Notes under the pieces: generated by a model
Seen by the model: the letters and a program-made list of their open reading frames with translations, nothing else
The model's database searches: none
What the model was told of the DNA's origin: nothing
Source: FEN-33 sp963768775
GTDB taxonomy: Archaea; Thermoplasmatota; Thermoplasmata; Methanomassiliicoccales; UBA472
DNA: 64,000 bases
Direction: 5' to 3'
Assembly: GCA_963768775.1 (NCBI GenBank)
Contig: CAVYIY010000005.1
Span: 124,001 to 188,000, forward strand
Position numbers and translations under genes: made by a program
Part shown: positions 1 through 9,520 of the stretch, one piece after another
How positions within the stretch are numbered: the stretch's first letter is position 1
Layout: every line of letters begins with the position of its first letter

Positions 1-2823
1 ACGGGCAGACCTGTATGCAAAGCTCGCAGCCGGTGCAGCGGTTCGCGTTCACGGTCGCGGTGATGCCCTCCGCCTCGATCTCGTTCTTTGAAAGTACCAT
101 GCAGGCTCGCGCGGCTGCGCCCAAAGCCTGCGATATGCTCTCGTCGATGAACCTCGGGCTGTGCGCCGTGCCGCAGAGGTAGACACCCTCGGTCGCGAAG
201 TCGACTGGCCGCAACTTCATGTGCGCCTCGAGGAAGAATCCGTCCTTGCTCAGCGGCACCTTCAGCATCTTGGCCAGCTCCTCGTTCCCCTCGTTGGGCC
301 TGATGCCGACGCTCAGCACGAGCAGGTCCGGCTTGATCAGCACGTCGTTCTTGAGCACCGTATCAAAGGAGGTCACTTCCAGCTGACCGTTCTTGCTCTC
401 GACGCGCGGCATGGTGCCCTCGGGGAATCTCAGGAAGTTGACGCCAAGGTCCCCCGCCTCCCGATACAGGTCCTCCCTGAACCCGTAGGTGCGGATGTCC
501 TTGTGCAGGATGTAGACCTCGGTCGACGGACTGGCCTTCTTGATGTCGATGGCGTTCTTCACCGCATTGGAGCAGCATACCCTGCTGCAATAGGGCACCT
601 CCTCGTTCCTCGAGCCGACGCACTGGATCATCACGACCTTCTTGGCCTTGAGCGTCTTTTCGTCCAGTTGCTGCTCCAGCTCGAGCTGGGTGACCACCCT
701 CTTGTCCTGGCCATACAGGTACTCCTTTGGTTTGTACTCGTTGGCGCCAGTAGCTACGATGACGGTCCCGGCCTCGATCTCGCCGTCGGTCGTCTTGACC
801 TTGAAATTGCCCACGAACCCGCCGACATCCAGGACATGGGTGTTGAGATGCACCGTGATGTTCTTGGCGTCCCTGACCTTGCCGATGAGCTCGTTCATGA
901 ACTCCTTGGGCTTGCGGTCGCCCTCCTTGTGATGGAGCCTGGCCAGAGTGCCGCCGAGCAGCCCCTCCTTCTCGATGATGTGGACCGAATAGCCTTGATT
1001 CGCGATATTGAGCGCAGCGGTCATCCCGGCCAGTCCTCCTCCCAATACCACGGCGGAGTGGATGACGGGAAGCTTCGACTTCTTCAATGGCTTCAGCATT
1101 CTCGCCTTGGCGACCGCCATGCGCACCAGGTCCTTGGACTTCTCCGTCGCCTTTGCCGGTTCATGCATATGGACCCACGAGCACTGGTCCCGGATGTTGG
1201 TCATCTCGAAGAGGTATGGGTTCAGCCCTGCGTCCATGCAGGTCTCCCGGAAGAGCGGTTCGTGCGTCCGCGGGCGAGCATGATGCGACGACCACGCGGT
1301 TCAGGTTATGCTCCTTGATCATCTCTTTCATCTTCTTCTGGGTGTCTTGGGAGCAGGTGAACATGTTCCTTCCCGCATAGACGACGCCGGGTAGGGTCTT
1401 GGCGTATTCCACCACCGCGGCCACGTCGACCACGCCGGCGATGTTGATGCCGCAGTGGCAGACGAACACGCCTATCCTCGGCCGCTTGGCGAAGACGTCC
1501 ATCTCCGGCGGGAACTCCCTGATGGTGACGAGCTTCCCCCTTTCGGAGGCTATGGTGGATGTCGCCAGCGCCGCTGCGCCGCTCGCCTGCGCCACCGAGT
1601 CCGGGATGTCCTTCGGGGCGGCGAAAGCGCCGCTGACGAATATTCCCGGCCTTGATGTGCTCAACGGCGAGTAGTACATCGGTCTCACAGAATCCGTACT
1701 TGTTCAGCTTGAAGCCGAGCTTCTTGCTCAGCATCTCTCCGTCAGCGGCAGGCCTCATTCCAACTGAGAGCACCACCAGATCGAACTCCTCGGTGTTGCT
1801 CTCATCGCCGACGCTGTACCTCAGGAACAGGTTCTTGGTCTCCGGGTCCTCCTCGACCGAGGCCACCCTGCTCCCGCGGTACATCTTCACTCCGTATTCC
1901 TTCTCCGCCCTCTCGCGGTAGTATTCGAACTCCTTGCCGACCGCTCTCACATCCATGAAGAAGATGGATGGCTTCAGCCCCGGCGTGTGCTCGCCGGCAA
2001 TGATCGCTTCCTTGATGGCGTACATGCAGCAGACCGAGGAGCAGTAAGGATTGCCGACTTTCTCGTCCCTCGATCCGACGCATTGGATGAACGCGACCTT
2101 CTTGGGGATGTCGCCGTCGGACGGCCTCAAGACGGTGCCCATGTACGGACCGGTGGCGCTGAGCATCCTCTCGAACTCGATGCTGGTGACCACGTTCTTG
2201 TACTCGCCGTAGCCGTATTCCTTCTTCAGCCTGGCATCGAATTCCTCGAAGCCCGGGCAGAGGATGATGGAACCGACCGGGATCTCTAGGGTTTTATCGG
2301 AAAGCTCGTAATCGATGGCCTTGGCAATGCACGATAGCTGGCAGGCACCGCATCCAATGCATAAATCCGGATCAATGCTGTAAACCAGCGGCACGGCCTG
2401 TGAGTACAGGACCGAGATGGCCTTTCTTCTCTTGAGCCCCTGGTTGTAATCATCCGCCGATTCGATCGGGCAGTTCTCGGCGCAGACGCCGCAGCCCGTG
2501 CAGATGTCGGCCTTGATCTTGGGAATCCTCTGGGCTATGGTGACCTTGAAATTACCTGGCTCTCCTTCCAGGTTGCTGATCTCCGCATTCGTGATCAGGT
2601 CGATGTTCTGGTTCCTCCCTGCCGCCACCAACTTCGGTGCCATGATGCACATCGAGCAGTCGTTCGTGGGGAAGGTCTTGTCCAGCTGGGCCATCGTGCC
2701 CCCGATGCTCGCCCTCTTCTCCACCAGGTAGACCTTGAAGCCCGAGTCGGCCAGGTCCAACGCGGTCTGGACGCCGGTGATACCTCCGCCGACCACCATG
2801 ACAGAACCGACTTTCTCCGTCAT
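1..2823 (-). CDS. hdrA: Long HdrA-like subunit, 3' end beyond window, two frameshifts
   Basis: Flavin and iron-sulfur subunit of a cytoplasmic heterodisulfide-reductase-type complex (HdrA family, the proposed site of electron bifurcation). From ATG 2823 it shows a GGGITGVQ dinucleotide fold, the TFPTNDCSMCIMAPK motif, two inserted [4Fe-4S] motifs (CTGCGVCAENCP, CIGCGACQLSC), a cysteine domain (GVFVCHCGINIAG), a second FAD/NAD fold and the start of a C-terminal ferredoxin (CTGCELCIQVCP) that runs off base 1. The frame is lost twice by single extra bases, near 1683 and 1283. Both sides match the paralogues at 3593-6610 and 25299-28313, so I read one gene. Its start overlaps the stop of the MvhD-type gene (ATGA). 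It is closest in type to the copy at 33819-36857. Confidence 0.85.
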
Positions 2824-3596
2824 GTCAGCATGCCTCCTGCGGCGATCGCTCTGTACTTCGGAGTCATGCCCACGATGGCGTCCATGGCGATCAGGTTCTT
2901 CGATCTGAGTACGACGATCTGCTCCAAGACCTCGTCCGCTGGGGTTTCCAACTCCTTGGCCATTTCCTTCACTGAGAGGGGCTTATCCTTGGTGAGCTGA
3001 AGGATGAAGTTCCTCTCGAACTCCTCCTTGAGAGCTATTTCAATGAGGGCATCCAGCTTCTTCGCGTCGATTAGCTTGTCATAGACATTTCCAGTTTGGA
3101 GGCTGATCTCCTTCCCGTTCAAAAGCCTCAGGCGGTACGCCTGGGCGGTCTCGATCGCCGCGTCGAGCCTCTTTCGAAGCTTCTCGTCCGTATTGATATT
3201 CAAAGGCCCGAGCTTCCTAATCCTCTCCACGAAATCGGTGACCAGGTCAGCGAACCTCCTTCCTTCGGAAGCGGAAACCCCGTAGAAATCGATCCTTTCG
3301 GGTTCGAGGCCAGCCATCTTCATCAAGCTCTTGGCCAGGGCAATCCTCTTCTCGGTGTAGTAATTGCCGGTGATGTAATGGCAATCGCCAATGTGACATC
3401 CCCCAATCAGCACGCCGTCCACCCCTGACTTGAACATCTCCAGCAACATATGCGGGGTGACCCTGGTGCTGCACATTACCCTCAAGACCCTGATGTTGGT
3501 TGGATACTGGTACCTGCTGACCCCGGCCAGGTCGGCTCCGGCATAGGAGCACCAGTTGCAGAGGATGCCGACCACCTTTGGCTCGAAGTCGGTCAT
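2820..3596 (-). CDS. mvhD: MvhD-type [2Fe-2S] subunit with C-terminal winged-helix-like domain
   Basis: MvhD/FlpD-type proteins carry a [2Fe-2S] cluster and pass electrons from a hydrogenase or other donor to HdrA. Residues 1-140 show the family cysteines (LCNWCSYAGADLAG, VMCSTR, GGCHIGDCHYI) and the EWISASE-like region. About 115 further residues form a helical domain with an EMAKELETPADEVLEQI segment resembling a winged helix, not part of a standard 140-residue MvhD. The start ATG 3596 overlaps the stop of the upstream HdrA (ATGA) and the stop overlaps the next HdrA start, so the three are one translationally coupled operon. The same fused form occurs at 33047-33817. The role of the extra domain is unknown; docking to HdrA is as likely as DNA binding. 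Confidence 0.88.
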   Translation of the reverse strand: MTDFEPKVVGILCNWCSYAGADLAGVSRYQYPTNIRVLRVMCSTRVTPHMLLEMFKSGVDGVLIGGCHIGDCHYITGNYYTEKRIALAKSLMKMAGLEPERIDFYGVSASEGRRFADLVTDFVERIRKLGPLNINTDEKLRKRLDAAIETAQAYRLRLLNGKEISLQTGNVYDKLIDAKKLDALIEIALKEEFERNFILQLTKDKPLSVKEMAKELETPADEVLEQIVVLRSKNLIAMDAIVGMTPKYRAIAAGGMLT

Positions 3597-6500
3597 TCGC
3601 TCACCTCGTTGAGGATGGCCCTGGCCGCAGCAAGAAGCTGCTTGTCTGTGAAGTGCGTCGAGACTATCGCACCAGTGGGGCAGACGGCCCCGCAGCCTCC
3701 GCAACCCTTGCACATCAGCGGGTTCACCCTGGCTTTCGAGACTCCAGGGGAGATCTCTACCATACTGACCGCCTTGTAAGGGCAGACCCCTTCACAGGTG
3801 CCGCACGCCCTGCATTTCGTCTCATCGACCACAGGAACGAACGCAGTCCCGGTCAGCTCGTCCTTGGAAATAATGGTCATGGCCCTGGCGGCAGCGCCGG
3901 AGGCCTGGGCGATGGTCTCATCCATGAACTTCGGCCAATGTGCCAGACCTGCCAGGAATATACCATCGGTGGCGAAGTCCACCGGGCGAAGCTTCATATG
4001 CGCCTCGAGGAAGTAACCGTCCTTGCTCAGCGGCACCTTCAGGAACCTTGCCAATTCTTCATTGTCCTGGTTCGGGCGTATGCCTGTGCTCAGGACCACC
4101 AGGTCGGGCCTCAGCCTGATCGTATCGCCGAGGACGACGTCATCGACCAAGACAGAAAGGCCAGTGCCTTGCTTCTCGAGCTTCGGGTCCGCATTCTCAT
4201 CGAAGCGGACGAACTTCACGCCCAGCTCTCCAGCGAGCTTGTAGTAATCCTCGCGGAAACCGTAGGTGCGGACGTCCTTGTGCAGGATGTAAACATCAGT
4301 GGACGGGGAGGTCTTCTTGATGTTGATGGCGTTCTTGACCGCCTCCGTGCAACAGACCCGACTGCAATACGGCGCTTCCTTGTTCCTTGAGCCAACACAT
4401 TGGATCATGACCACGCTCTTCGCATGGACCGGTCCTTTGAGCAGCTTCTCTTCGAGCTCCCACTGCGTCACGACCTTCGGGTCCTGCCCGTATAGATACT
4501 CCTTGGGCTTGTACTGCTGACCGCCGACCGCAACCACTATCGCGCCGGCGTCGATCTCATCGCCCTTAGACGTCTTCACCTTGAATGCGCCGACGAACCC
4601 TCCCACATCCTTTACGGAAGTGTTCAGGTGCACCGTGATTTTGTCATTCTCGCGGATGCGGGAGACAAGGTCATTGAGGTACTGGGACGGCCTGACGCCG
4701 TCCTCCTCGTTCTGGATGTTTTTCATGTTGCCGCCCAGCTCACCCTCGCGCTCGATGATGTGCACTGGGAAGCCCTGCGCGGCGATATCCAACGCCACCG
4801 TCATGCCGGCCAGTCCGCCTCCGATGACCACGCTGGAATGCAAGACGGCCAGCTTGGACTTCTTGAGCGGCTCTAGCAGGCGGGACTTGGCGACGGCCAT
4901 GCGCACCAGGTCCTTGGACTTCTCCGTCGCCCTCTCCGGCTCATGCATGTGTATCCACGAGCACTGGTCGCGGATGTTCGCCATCTCGAACAGGTAGGGG
5001 TTGAGCCCAGCCTCCTCGATCGTGCTCTGGAAGAGCGGTTCGTGGGTGCGGGGCGTGCAAGAAGCGACGACCACACGATTCAGCTTGAGCTCCTTGATCC
5101 GCTGCTTGATCTTCTCCTGGAAATCTGCAGAGCAGGTGTACTTGCCCTCTTCGGAATGAACAACGTTCGGAAGGGTCTTGGCGTATTCCACGACCTTCGG
5201 GACGTCGACCGTGCCGAGGATGTTGATGCCGCAATCGCATACGAACACTCCTATCCTCGGCTCCTGGCCCTCAACCTGTATCTCAGGCACCTCGGCCTTC
5301 ACATAGTGGACGCGGTTCTGGTACACCTGTCCCCCGGCCTTTGACGCCGCTCCGCTTGCCTCTGCCACTGACTGTGGGATATCCTTGGGGGCGCTGAAGG
5401 CACCGGTGACATAGATGCCGTCCCGGCTCGTCTCCAATGGCTTGAACACCGATGTCTCGGCGAAGCCATAGCTGTTCAGGTTGAAATCAAGCGCTTTGGA
5501 TAGCTGGTGAGCACTGGCGGGTGGCTCGAACCCGACCGATAGAACCACCATGTCGAACTCCTCGGCGTTGCTCTCGGCACCGTTGCTGTAGCGGACTAGC
5601 AGGTTCTTGGTCTCCGGGTCCTCCTCGACCGAGGCCACCCTGGTTCCGCGGTGTATCTTGATACCGTATTCGTTCTCGGCGCGGGCGCGGTAGTCTTCGA
5701 ACTCTTTGCCGAAGGCCCTCACGTCCATGAAGAACATGGTGGGCTTCAGGCCTGCGGTGTGTTCGCCGGCGATGATGGCCTGTTTCAACCCATACATGCA
5801 GCAGACGGAGGAGCAGTAATTATTGCCGACCTTTTCGTCTCTAGATCCGACGCAGGAAAGGAACGCTACCTTGGCAGGGGTTCTCTGGTCCGAAGGCCGC
5901 ACGACATGGCCCTGGTATGGGCCAGTGGCTGACAGCACCCTCTCGAATTCCAGCGAAGTCATTACGTTCTTGAATTCGCCATGACCGTATTCCTTCTTGA
6001 GCTTCGCATCGAAGATCTCGTATCCCGGCGCGAGGACTATCGCACCGACATGGACCTTTTCGATGACCTCTTTCATTTCAAAGTCGATTGCGTCAGCCGG
6101 ACAAACCTTCTTGCAGTTGCCGCAGCGTCCTTTTGTCAAGAATAGGCACTTCTCCGCATCAATGGTATACTTCATGGGGACCGCCTGGGCGTAAGGCACA
6201 TAGATGGCTTTGCGTTGCACCATCCCCAAATCGAACTCGTTGACGGTCTTTGAAGGGCACTTCTCCGCGCACAGACCACAGCCAACGCAACGGTCTTCAC
6301 GCACGTATCGGGGATGCCGTTTTACCGACACCTCAAAGTCTGGGACCTTGCCTTCGACGCCGACGACCTCGGATAAGGTCATCATCGTGATCATCGGGTT
6401 CCTGGCCGCCTCCACCAGCTTCGGCGATAGAATGCACATGGAGCAGTCGTTCGTGGGGAACGTTTTATCCAGTTGGGCCATGACCCCACCGAGGCTTGGG

Positions 6501-6610
6501 CTCCTCTCGATGAGATAGACCTTGAACCCGGAATCTGCTAGATCCAACGCGGTCTGGACGCCGGAGATGCCCCCTCCGATTACCAACACTGAGCCAATCT
6601 TTCCCGTCAT
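3593..6610 (-). CDS. hdrA: Long HdrA-like flavoprotein (about 1005 aa), intact
   Basis: Electron-bifurcating HdrA-family subunit. Order: FAD/NAD fold (GGGISGVQTALDLADSG, residues 8-35), TFPTNDCSMCI motif, inserted [4Fe-4S] motifs (CVGCGLCAEKCP and a cysteine group CGNCKKVCP), a cysteine domain beginning GVFVCDCGINI at about 450, a second FAD/NAD fold (VVIGGGLAGMTVALDIA, about 600) and two C-terminal [4Fe-4S] motifs (CRACGTCEGVCP, CKGCGGCGAVCP). Canonical HdrA is about 650 residues, so this form carries an extra flavin module at the N-terminus. I choose ATG 6610 because paralogues start MTxKIG; a GTG at 6619 is in frame. The stop of the small gene upstream lies just before it. Very similar to the gene at 25299. 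Confidence 0.93.
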   Translation of the reverse strand: MTGKIGSVLVIGGGISGVQTALDLADSGFKVYLIERSPSLGGVMAQLDKTFPTNDCSMCILSPKLVEAARNPMITMMTLSEVVGVEGKVPDFEVSVKRHPRYVREDRCVGCGLCAEKCPSKTVNEFDLGMVQRKAIYVPYAQAVPMKYTIDAEKCLFLTKGRCGNCKKVCPADAIDFEMKEVIEKVHVGAIVLAPGYEIFDAKLKKEYGHGEFKNVMTSLEFERVLSATGPYQGHVVRPSDQRTPAKVAFLSCVGSRDEKVGNNYCSSVCCMYGLKQAIIAGEHTAGLKPTMFFMDVRAFGKEFEDYRARAENEYGIKIHRGTRVASVEEDPETKNLLVRYSNGAESNAEEFDMVVLSVGFEPPASAHQLSKALDFNLNSYGFAETSVFKPLETSRDGIYVTGAFSAPKDIPQSVAEASGAASKAGGQVYQNRVHYVKAEVPEIQVEGQEPRIGVFVCDCGINILGTVDVPKVVEYAKTLPNVVHSEEGKYTCSADFQEKIKQRIKELKLNRVVVASCTPRTHEPLFQSTIEEAGLNPYLFEMANIRDQCSWIHMHEPERATEKSKDLVRMAVAKSRLLEPLKKSKLAVLHSSVVIGGGLAGMTVALDIAAQGFPVHIIEREGELGGNMKNIQNEEDGVRPSQYLNDLVSRIRENDKITVHLNTSVKDVGGFVGAFKVKTSKGDEIDAGAIVVAVGGQQYKPKEYLYGQDPKVVTQWELEEKLLKGPVHAKSVVMIQCVGSRNKEAPYCSRVCCTEAVKNAINIKKTSPSTDVYILHKDVRTYGFREDYYKLAGELGVKFVRFDENADPKLEKQGTGLSVLVDDVVLGDTIRLRPDLVVLSTGIRPNQDNEELARFLKVPLSKDGYFLEAHMKLRPVDFATDGIFLAGLAHWPKFMDETIAQASGAAARAMTIISKDELTGTAFVPVVDETKCRACGTCEGVCPYKAVSMVEISPGVSKARVNPLMCKGCGGCGAVCPTGAIVSTHFTDKQLLAAARAILNEVSE

Positions 6611-6611
6611 T

Positions 6612-6815
6612 TCAAGCACTTCCAGCTACCCATTGTAATAGGACTTGTTCCTTCTTTGCTGTAAAATGCGAGCCCTCGCGCTCTCTCATTGCCTCGCGGA
6701 TCGAGGTAGTATCGACGGTCTGAGCGAGATCGATAGCCTGTTCCTTGAGGTCCGCAATCTGCGGCTCGCATCCTTCGCACCCTGCGAAGTTGATAACTGC
6801 TATCTTTGGCTTCAC
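6612..6815 (-). CDS. Small CEGC-motif protein resembling the N-terminus of a hydrogenase small subunit
   Basis: A 67-residue protein starting at GTG 6815 with the N-terminal sequence KIAVINFAGCEGCEPQIADL. This resembles the proximal-cluster segment of [NiFe]-hydrogenase small subunits and NuoB-like proteins (compare GAGCGGCDVALLDID in MvhG at 37348). The remaining cysteine ligands of those families are absent and the protein ends where HdrA begins. It lies first in the hdr operon about 17 nt behind the predicted transcription start, with its stop 1 nt before the HdrA ATG. It could be a real small electron carrier or assembly protein, or a remnant of mvhG. No function is assigned. Confidence 0.6.
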   Translation of the reverse strand: MKPKIAVINFAGCEGCEPQIADLKEQAIDLAQTVDTTSIREAMREREGSHFTAKKEQVLLQWVAGSA

Positions 6816-6853
6816 GACGTAGCCCCTTGATGAACTCGTGAAATAGTTGACGA

Positions 6854-6862
6854 CTATAAAAA
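6854..6862 (-). promoter_or_regulatory. TATA box of the left hdr operon
   Basis: Read on the minus strand the sequence is TTTTTATAG, an archaeal TATA element. A start of transcription about 25 nt downstream (near 6832) would leave a leader of about 17 nt before GTG 6815. No other strong TATA element lies closer. Confidence 0.55.
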
Positions 6863-6971
6863 TGCACTCAAAATCTGGGTATGATTGGACTCACCCAATC
6901 ATGTGCTGGACAAACAGTAAAGATTAGGGATTTAACACGCTAACAAGTGCAAGCTAAGACGTATGCACGAT

Positions 6972-7095
6972 TATTCTCCGATTTTCCGCCGCATTTAAAG
7001 CAACTTCCTGCAAAGAGCTCTTCCTGCTAGGAAGTTGCGTCCCTCGGGGTACGAATCGCTAGTTGCTCTAACGCGGAAAATCATTTCGGAGAATG
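6972..7095. repeat. Foldback element: long imperfect inverted repeat with an internal hairpin
   Basis: The intergenic stretch 6865-7286 holds no convincing gene. Within it ATTCTCCGATTTTCCGC (6972-6988) is repeated inverted at 7074-7095 as GCGGAAAATC-ATTTC-GGAGAAT, identical apart from five extra bases. Inside, GCAACTTCCT and AGGAAGTTGC form a second 10-bp stem with an AGAGCTCT palindrome in its loop. The element lies downstream of the CobW-type gene and upstream of the hdr promoter. It could be a small non-autonomous mobile element or a structured RNA; the sequence alone does not decide. Confidence 0.6.
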
Positions 7096-7286
7096 AACTG
7101 TTGGCCCTGGCCCCTATATCGAAATCATGGGAGCGTACGGAAGCTGCGAGACCTGGATGCAGCATGCGAAAGGGCATTATCACAATATAGACATACGAGG
7201 CTTATTCTCGGGCGATTTCTTCAGGACATCGCGCTTCTCTTCTTCTTCGTCCAGATCATCCATGCCGTCTTGCATGAGGATTCCCC

Positions 7287-8405
7287 CTATCTTTTGAGGG
7301 TTTCATTCTTGGACAAGACTTGGTCCGTATCCTTCTTTGTCATGCGGTAATATGGCTGAGGTGGAGAGGGTGAGAAGCAATCATCTTTGAACTCTGTAGC
7401 CATGATGTCGCGATCGAACAATGTTGAATTCACCGCCTTTCGCACGGAGTCCCTGAGCTTGTCGGGAGTGGAGGCTATCCTGGCATTGACCAACATCTCT
7501 ACCTTGCCCTGCGCATACCTAGAGCCCCTCACACCATCGACGCTGACAGTCGATCCCACTAGACACATCTTGACGGCGTTGGTCTCGGAAATGATCATCA
7601 CCTTGGTGTGGGCGACATCTGAAGCAGTGTAGTTGGAGGCGATTCGCTTTAGCAATTTCATGATTAAGTCATAGGTATCGATCTTCTTCTCCGCCAGGAA
7701 TTCAATCTTGCCATTGTACCAGCCCAATTCTGCTTCGGCCTTGGCATAGATGTCATAGTTGATTTCCTTAGGCGCTCGGCTGCTGGTCTTCTTGGAATCA
7801 ATGATGGAAAGTATCCTGTCAAACCCCACTTCGTTGAGCAACGAGTAGGGGATCACTTCTGCAGCGGGATTGATCTCTCCGATGGCCTTGGTAATTTCCT
7901 TGACCTCGGCGGCTTGTGTCAGGTCCACCTTTGAGAGCACAATATATTCCGCCTCTTCGATCTGATGATGCTTCAAGTAGCCGCGGAGCGAGTTCTGGGT
8001 GAGTCCTTCTGTTGCTACACTCGAGGCATCAAGGACGATGAGCAATGGTGCGACTGAAAAAGCCTCAGCATAGATCACCTTCAAAGGCCCGATGACGGTT
8101 GCGAGGAGGTCGGTGCAGCTTCCCACTGGCTCAGCTATGACGATGTCAGGGTTGGACTTCTTTATCAGCCCCTCCGCATCGTTCACGAAATCGGGGAAGC
8201 GACAGCAGAAGCACCCACCCTGGACATCGCATGTGTCGATCTTCTGCTCGCATGAGTATCGGCTGTCGACCAGGTCCGTCCCTTGGTCGTTCATTATGAT
8301 GCCGACCCTCTTTCCATCACCGATCAAGGACTTTGCCATCCTGGTGATTAAGGTCGTTTTTCCTGCCCCTAGGAATCCACCGACTATCGCGATTCTTGTT
8401 CTCAT
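7287..8405 (-). CDS. CobW/COG0523-family G3E GTPase (metallochaperone-like)
   Basis: G3E-family P-loop GTPase of 372 residues. The Walker A motif is GGFLGAGKTTLI (residues 9-20), a GCFCC cysteine motif typical of CobW/COG0523 zinc-binding members follows at about 64, and SKVDLTQ is the base-recognition motif. COG0523 proteins help insert or allocate metals; some relatives (HypB, UreG) mature nickel enzymes. The substrate here is unknown. Since the only nickel enzyme in the window is the MvhA hydrogenase, a maturation role is possible but speculative. A divergent AT-rich promoter region separates it from the aquaporin gene. Confidence 0.85.
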   Translation of the reverse strand: MRTRIAIVGGFLGAGKTTLITRMAKSLIGDGKRVGIIMNDQGTDLVDSRYSCEQKIDTCDVQGGCFCCRFPDFVNDAEGLIKKSNPDIVIAEPVGSCTDLLATVIGPLKVIYAEAFSVAPLLIVLDASSVATEGLTQNSLRGYLKHHQIEEAEYIVLSKVDLTQAAEVKEITKAIGEINPAAEVIPYSLLNEVGFDRILSIIDSKKTSSRAPKEINYDIYAKAEAELGWYNGKIEFLAEKKIDTYDLIMKLLKRIASNYTASDVAHTKVMIISETNAVKMCLVGSTVSVDGVRGSRYAQGKVEMLVNARIASTPDKLRDSVRKAVNSTLFDRDIMATEFKDDCFSPSPPQPYYRMTKKDTDQVLSKNETLKR

Positions 8406-8542
8406 GGGCCCATTCCAATCATCAAATTGAGTTCATGTATTAATATTGTATTTCATTATCAAATATTCTACTAATTAACTTATGGCATTTGCTCATTTCG
8501 GAGGCTCGAGTTGACTCAATTATTTAATTTAATTATCAAATA

Positions 8543-8550
8543 TTTATACT
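8543..8550 (+). promoter_or_regulatory. TATA box of the aquaporin gene
   Basis: TTTATACT lies about 26 bp upstream of ATG 8569, which predicts a leaderless transcript starting at that ATG. The ATG is out of frame with the aquaporin by one base, whereas the in-frame start is TTG 8586. A missing base between 8571 and 8586 would join them. Confidence 0.5.
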
Positions 8551-8585
8551 CGGACTTTGTGCATCCCCATGGCAAGCTTTAGGAC

Positions 8586-9392
8586 TTGCCGAGGGGCGAG
8601 AAATTGCCGACGCTCAAGCAGAATCTGATGGCCGAGTTCATCGGCTCATTGTTCTTGGTCGTGGTGGCCATCGGTTCCACCATACTGCCTATGACTTTGT
8701 CCGGTGTCACAATCGCACTGGTCGTGTTCATTAATGCGGTCGCAGTCGCCATGGTCCTTTTCGCTTTGATTGAGTCCCTCGGCTCCATTTCGGGTGCCCA
8801 CTTCAACCCTGCGGTAACCCTTGCCCTGCTTTCCGCAAAGCAGATTTCGCCCAGGAAGGCTAGCTATTACATCATGGCCCAGCTTGCTGGCGGTCTTGTC
8901 GGGTTGTTGGTCGTAGGATTTATGTTCTATGACTTCAACTCTGCAATCCTCACTGTTTCGGGCAATGCAAAGAATTATGGCCAGGTATTTGCTGAGTTTA
9001 TTGGAACCTTCATCCTAATTGGGGTCATCATCGGTTGCGTTAGAGGTGGTTCCAAGCACACCGGCCTTTCAGTGGCGTTCGTGGTCGGCGGAATGCTGAT
9101 CACAACTGCTAGTACGATGTACGCCAACCCCATGATCTCCCTCACCCGTATTTTCACCTACGCAATCTGCGGCATCGCCCCTGACTGGGCAACATTGTTC
9201 GTCATCGCTGAAATCGTAGGAGCCCTCGTCGCCGCTTACGTGTTCGGAATCATGTTCCCGACCAAACTCAGGGAGAAGTGCGACCCGTTCGAGTGCCCGC
9301 CTCAGAAACCGATCGCGATCGGAATGGACACTGGGCCGAAGATAGAGAAATGCGCCCCTTACGAATGCCCGAAGGACATCAAGCAGCCATGA
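8586..9392 (+). CDS. Aquaporin/glycerol facilitator (MIP family) with cysteine-rich tail
   Basis: Six-helix membrane channel of the MIP family, 268 residues. The first pore motif is intact (SGAHFNPAVT, about residue 70). The second is altered to ANPMISLTR where NPA followed by arginine is usual, so the third motif residue is Met. After the last helix a 40-residue cytoplasmic tail carries KCDPFECP and KCAPYECP, a repeated KCxPxECP unit. Transport of water, glycerol or small gases cannot be told apart from sequence. The start is uncertain: TTG 8586 is in frame, but the promoter points to an out-of-frame ATG at 8569, suggesting a one-base deletion error. Confidence 0.9.
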   Translation: MPRGEKLPTLKQNLMAEFIGSLFLVVVAIGSTILPMTLSGVTIALVVFINAVAVAMVLFALIESLGSISGAHFNPAVTLALLSAKQISPRKASYYIMAQLAGGLVGLLVVGFMFYDFNSAILTVSGNAKNYGQVFAEFIGTFILIGVIIGCVRGGSKHTGLSVAFVVGGMLITTASTMYANPMISLTRIFTYAICGIAPDWATLFVIAEIVGALVAAYVFGIMFPTKLREKCDPFECPPQKPIAIGMDTGPKIEKCAPYECPKDIKQP

Positions 9393-9482
9393 TAAGAAAG
9401 AGCCATCCGTCCAGTCCCGGGCTGCTATGATGAAGCGACGGTCAGGGGCGATCTAGTATGCCAGCAGCATCGAGCTAAGAAG

Positions 9483-9494
9483 CATATTAATAAC
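9483..9494 (+). promoter_or_regulatory. TATA box of tyrS
   Basis: CATATTAATAAC lies 27-38 bp upstream of ATG 9521. This predicts transcription from about 9513 and a leader of only a few bases. Confidence 0.45.
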
Positions 9495-9520
9495 TCGGCG
9501 GTCATGCTTCCTTGGTTCCC

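Noticed and set aside
161..1318. Long plus-strand reading frame (385 codons) opposite the hdr genes
   Set aside because: It is antisense to conserved HdrA sequence and arises from codon bias; it has no family motifs. Other antisense frames over hdr, tyrS, pyrG and rrp genes are rejected for the same reason.
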